DNA of 64,000 bases from JAEYZS01 sp964469265. GTDB taxonomy: Bacteria; Bdellovibrionota; Bdellovibrionia; Bdellovibrionales; JAEYZS01. A model generated the notes under the pieces. The model saw only the letters and a list, made by a program, of their open reading frames with translations. It did no database searches and was not told the DNA's origin. The stretch lies in the NCBI GenBank assembly GCA_964469265.1, contig CAYXYF010000011.1, positions 1-64,000 on the forward strand. Reading direction: 5' to 3'. Of this stretch, positions 60,888 through 64,000 are shown piece after piece. Position numbers and translations under genes: made by a program. The first letter of the stretch is position 1. The number at the start of each line of letters is the position of its first letter.

Positions 60888-61979
60888 ATGGGCAACCTAA
60901 CACAACTAAAATCAGGAAGGATCATAGCCGTCGGCTTGATCTTGATCTTTGCTGGACTGGTTTCGTGGAAGTCCGATAATAATCCGACAACTTCAAACGT
61001 CAAAGACAAGGCGACTGCAAAAGCTGAGTTCAATACTCGCAATACAAGAAACAACTCTGCACGCGATAGCAAACTTGAGAGCTTGCGATATGCGTACACT
61101 GGCCAGTGGACGAAAAACGATCTCAGCAAAGACAACTCAGAACAAAAGTTCGTATTCGCTGCACCAGTAAACACACGAAATAAACTTGAGCCTACCTCTG
61201 CTAAAAACGCTAAAAAAGACAAAAAGAAGAAGAAGAAAAAGAAAGTTGCAAAGAAGAAGAAAACATTCCCTCATCGTTATGCAAAACGTAACGACCGTTT
61301 TGGTAACGAAAATTCAAACAATGCAGATCATCAGCCGCACTTAGCTTATTACAATAATCAAAGGGTTCAGAATAATCCTCAAGACAGAGGCCCTAGCGAA
61401 GAGGATACAAAAGATAAATTAACGCCTCAACAGTGGGTTGAAATTATCACGACATCAAATTCCGAAAACGAATTCATCACTGCCTATGGCAACGGAAATG
61501 TTTCAAGAGCAAGCTTCTATGCGGTAGTGGACTTGCTTCTTTCAGCAGAGAGTGAAGAATCTAAAAAACTAGGATTTACGATTTTAGGATTAGCTCCGTC
61601 ACCTTTGAGCCTTCTAAAATATGCTGAATACATCGATACGGAAATGTCCACAGAGCTACAAAGATTTGCGCAGGGTACACTTGGTGCTTACCATAGCCCA
61701 AATCAAATTCGCACTTTAAACTCACTGCTTGGCTCGTCAGATGCTACAGTGAAAATTCTTGTCTCTAATATTATTAGATCAATTACTTCATCCATTGTTC
61801 AAACAAATGCTTCAGATGGTAAAAACGTAGTTTATACTCCTCAACAACTTGAAGAATATAAAAACCTGCTCAACCAATCTTTGAATGTTATCGACAACGC
61901 ACTTAGCGTTGGTGTGGAAGGCACAGTGCAAGCAAGCTTCCTATCTGCTCGCACAATTTTAATCCAATTTCTCAGTTGA
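60888..61979 (+). CDS. Membrane-anchored protein with lysine-rich segment
   Basis: A 363-residue protein with one N-terminal helix (about 10-28). A polylysine stretch at 107-125 (mostly Lys with few Ala/Val) and an Asn/Gln-rich linker follow. The C-terminal ~190 residues are a HEAT-like or armadillo-like helical repeat (VDLLLSAESEESKKLGFTIL, LLKYAEYIDTEMSTELQRFAQGTL). The Lys patch might bind nucleic acid or phosphate-rich surfaces. The AGAGGA ribosome-binding site is good. No family recognised. Confidence 0.6.
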   Translation: MGNLTQLKSGRIIAVGLILIFAGLVSWKSDNNPTTSNVKDKATAKAEFNTRNTRNNSARDSKLESLRYAYTGQWTKNDLSKDNSEQKFVFAAPVNTRNKLEPTSAKNAKKDKKKKKKKKVAKKKKTFPHRYAKRNDRFGNENSNNADHQPHLAYYNNQRVQNNPQDRGPSEEDTKDKLTPQQWVEIITTSNSENEFITAYGNGNVSRASFYAVVDLLLSAESEESKKLGFTILGLAPSPLSLLKYAEYIDTEMSTELQRFAQGTLGAYHSPNQIRTLNSLLGSSDATVKILVSNIIRSITSSIVQTNASDGKNVVYTPQQLEEYKNLLNQSLNVIDNALSVGVEGTVQASFLSARTILIQFLS

Positions 61980-62011
61980 TTTTGATCTCTTTTTAGAGGC
62001 AGTATAAAGAG

Positions 62012-62743
62012 ATGAACTCTACCCACGTTGCACTTATTGTTCTATTTTTTACTTCGCTTCCTGCGTTCGCGAAAGTGCACATTCCAACCAACCTCAATGA
62101 GGCCGATCGAATCGGCGTATTGAAGATACTTGGACCTGGCACAAGTGGAAAAATCCTTACTGATCCATATCCATTAGGCGGTTTTGCAGGCTTTGAAGCT
62201 GGCATCCAAATGGATTCCATTCCTGTCAGCGATCTTTCAAAATACGGAAACCAAACTCCTGATCAAGATTTATTCAGCTATCCCATCATTTCTGTTGGCA
62301 AGGGACTCTACAACAATGTTGACGTCTACGTTCATTTTATTCCTTTTACAGACAGCACTGGAATTTCTGAATACGGCGGCATCGTGCGCTGGGGGTTTTA
62401 TCAGTTAGCCTATCTTCCTGTGAGCTTCGCTCTTAACATCAGCGCAAGTAGTGCAAACATCAATAACCATCTTATTACAAAAAACTTTGGATATGATTTC
62501 ACCGCAGGAATAACTGCACAAAATATTTACTTTTACGGCGGCTTAGGACAACTGCAGTCCAACGGCAGATTTATCGGCGGTGTAAATGGAATCACCGATA
62601 GCGGAAATAACGAAGACAATAAGATCACTGTTGCCCACTTTCTTATGGGTGTAGGCTTCAGAGTCAGCAGTGTGTTTTTAACAGGCCAAATCGACTACTA
62701 CGAACAACCGACGTACTCGGTAAAAATTGGTTTCCGGTATTAA
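62012..62743 (+). CDS. Secreted beta-barrel-like protein
   Basis: A 243-residue protein with a signal peptide (LIVLFFTSLPAFAK). The mature part shows alternating strands (VDVYVHFIPFTDS, YGGIVRWGFYQLAY, ITAQNIYFYGGLGQL) and ends in an aromatic residue (VKIGFRY), consistent with an outer-membrane barrel. It lies 32 bases after the preceding gene on the same strand and is probably in one operon. No family recognised. Confidence 0.6.
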   Translation: MNSTHVALIVLFFTSLPAFAKVHIPTNLNEADRIGVLKILGPGTSGKILTDPYPLGGFAGFEAGIQMDSIPVSDLSKYGNQTPDQDLFSYPIISVGKGLYNNVDVYVHFIPFTDSTGISEYGGIVRWGFYQLAYLPVSFALNISASSANINNHLITKNFGYDFTAGITAQNIYFYGGLGQLQSNGRFIGGVNGITDSGNNEDNKITVAHFLMGVGFRVSSVFLTGQIDYYEQPTYSVKIGFRY

Positions 62744-63207
62744 AGTTTTAAAATCTTAGATACGATGTTTGTTGTGGAGCGACCTTCTACAAATTGAAGT
62801 GATTTAACTTCTCCGCCATAAGATAGGACAAAGTCACTTCCGAGAATTTGTTCAGGCTTCCAGTCTCCACCTTTTACTAGAACATCTGGTTTTACTAATT
62901 GAATTAAATTGCGTGGGTCGTCTTCTTCAAAAAGAGTGACATAGTCCACACATTCTAAGGAACTGAGAATTTCTCCACGATCGTTTTCATTCTGAATCGG
63001 ACGGTCAGTTCCTTTTAAGCGCTTCACGCTAGAGTCACTATTTAAACCCACTACGAGGATATCACCTTGAGCTTTTGCTTCTTTGAGATATTTGACGTGT
63101 CCTACATGCAAGATATCAAAACAGCCGTTAGTGAATACAACCTTTTTGCCTTCACGAACGTTTGATACGCTTTTTTGCAAATCCTTTTGGTTTAAGAACT
63201 GTCCCAT
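62740..63207 (-). CDS. rfaE2: RfaE2-type ADP-heptose synthase nucleotidyltransferase
   Basis: A 155-residue nucleotidyltransferase with the HxGH motif in FTNGCFDILHVGHVKYL and GLNSDSSVKRLKG. It adds the ADP group to heptose-1-phosphate for lipopolysaccharide core. In E. coli this domain is fused in HldE with the kinase; here it is separate. A GT9-like (heptosyltransferase-type) gene is in the same window at 49052. It lies 6 bases after the RDD gene. Confidence 0.9.
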   Translation of the reverse strand: MGQFLNQKDLQKSVSNVREGKKVVFTNGCFDILHVGHVKYLKEAKAQGDILVVGLNSDSSVKRLKGTDRPIQNENDRGEILSSLECVDYVTLFEEDDPRNLIQLVKPDVLVKGGDWKPEQILGSDFVLSYGGEVKSLQFVEGRSTTNIVSKILKL

Positions 63208-63213
63208 TCATTA

Positions 63214-64000
63214 CTACTTAGTGTAGAGTTTCAGTTTTGACAAGCGACCCGCAATATCTTTACCTGTAATCATCGAGATCACAGGTAGAGTAATAAAACC
63301 AGTGATTGTGATCATAACGGATCTTAAGATCATTTTAAAAATATAAGATACTTTTTCTTGCTCTTTAGGTTGGCCAAGTTGGATATCCATTGACCACTCA
63401 CCCAGAGTTTGTCCAAAGAAGCTTCTGGACAAAATAAAATAAAGTTGTGCTACCGAAAATACCAGTAGACCTAAACCAACTTGGGCGCCCAGATCATGAG
63501 ACACGCTCCGAATCAGCGGAATGATCTCAATGCTTGTCGCTAAACTCAGACCTAAAGTAAATAAGATTGCTAACCCCGAAATCACTGTTAAATCTAAAAC
63601 CATAGATAAACCTGTTGGGGAAGTTTCAGTAAACTCTACTTTAATTTCAGCTTGGACCTTGTTGGCAGTGGTTGCATTTTCTTTTGCCATTTGCGCTTGT
63701 GCGCCTAACTCTGCAATAAGACCCTTTCCTTGAATTGCAGAATCTTGTATCGCTGGATTTACTAATGGTTTTGTAAATCGTGGATTAAATCTTGGAATCT
63801 CAAGTGTGGCTGGTTGCGGGGCTTCGAGCTTATCTGTTGGTCTCGGAAGTGGCTTAGAGAAAAGACCGCCGTCGGTGCTTAGATCTGGTAACTCGGTTTT
63901 AGAAGAAGTTGCTGTAGGTTCTGCGGTCAAGCTTTCATCGTATTGAGGAGCATCAACGGTTTGAAATGTGGATTTTGAAATTTCAGTATCAAGCCTTTTT
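63214..64000 (-). CDS. RDD-family membrane protein, N-terminus beyond the window
   Basis: The C-terminal half has two or three membrane helices and the RDD pattern (SFFGQTLGEWSMDIQL, RSVMITITGFITLPVI, GRLSKLKLY). RDD proteins are small membrane proteins, some of which act as ion transporters. The N-terminal ~120 residues are Pro/Thr-rich and probably cytoplasmic. A possible TTG start at 63930 exists, but the frame stays open to 64000, so the gene begins outside this window. Confidence 0.72.
   Translation of the reverse strand, partial: KRLDTEISKSTFQTVDAPQYDESLTAEPTATSSKTELPDLSTDGGLFSKPLPRPTDKLEAPQPATLEIPRFNPRFTKPLVNPAIQDSAIQGKGLIAELGAQAQMAKENATTANKVQAEIKVEFTETSPTGLSMVLDLTVISGLAILFTLGLSLATSIEIIPLIRSVSHDLGAQVGLGLLVFSVAQLYFILSRSFFGQTLGEWSMDIQLGQPKEQEKVSYIFKMILRSVMITITGFITLPVISMITGKDIAGRLSKLKLYTK

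Noticed and set aside
1..64000. CRISPR arrays, rRNA or tRNA genes, transposase genes, prophage
   Set aside because: I saw no regular direct repeats with spacers, no rRNA or cloverleaf-like sequence, and no transposase or phage structural protein. A tRNA could still be missed by eye.

Overview
The window looks like a chromosomal piece of a Bdellovibrio-type predatory bacterium (order Bdellovibrionales or a close relative). Supporting signs are a Pal/CpoB-like/DUF4398 lipoprotein set next to a very large TolB-like protein, two flagellin genes in the MotAB and FliD/FliS region, long periplasmic TPR proteins, many secreted peptidoglycan-active enzymes (lytic transglycosylase, PBP4-type peptidase, M23 peptidase, M14 carboxypeptidase) and many lineage-specific secreted proteins. 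The sequence is moderately AT-rich by eye. This is less like B. bacteriovorus and more like the low-GC relatives, but I could not compute composition or run a search. A 100-base run of N at 42343-42442 shows that this is a scaffolded draft.

Layout. 1-12 kb (minus strand): an M14 carboxypeptidase, then an apparently co-transcribed envelope operon of two secreted TPR proteins, small secreted proteins and an outer-membrane barrel, preceded by an MltD-like transglycosylase and a PBP4-type carboxypeptidase. 12-24 kb: an oligopeptide-binding lipoprotein, a signal peptidase II fused to a HAMP-like domain, a DnaQ-type exonuclease, a signal peptidase I-like protein, MotB/MotA, DsbD, an RsuA-family pseudouridine synthase, an 11-residue-repeat lipoprotein and a stand-alone HAMP protein. 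24-31 kb: SmpB, RsmA, TsaD, CpoB-like, DUF4398 and Pal, with a divergent metallopeptidase/beta-propeller/barrel protein. 31-42 kb: a CTP-dependent kinase-like protein and PssA, a CFI-box/outer-membrane chimera, TruA, rplM-rpsI (rpsI carries an in-frame stop), an M23 peptidase, a PP2C phosphatase and a TonB-like protein cut by the gap. 42-51 kb (minus): coiled-coil protein, aminotransferase, CoaD, RsmD, PilZ-like protein, response regulator, hybrid histidine kinase, GT9-like protein and a TPR protein. 51-58 kb (minus): FliT/FlgN-like chaperone, FliS, FliD, FlaG and two flagellins, with an ArsC/Spx-like gene on the plus strand between the flagellins. 58-64 kb: HNH nuclease, PilZ protein, MeaB GTPase, unknown secreted proteins, RfaE2 and an RDD membrane protein that runs off the end.

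The least ordinary DNA is the non-coding sequence around the two flagellins. Both have long leaders with strong hairpins behind FliA-like promoters. Perfectly complementary 15-base segments occur in the two leaders. Between the two genes lie two inverted copies of a roughly 75-base structured element whose stems differ by compensatory base changes while the loops stay constant. I regard that element as the best candidate for something undescribed in the window.
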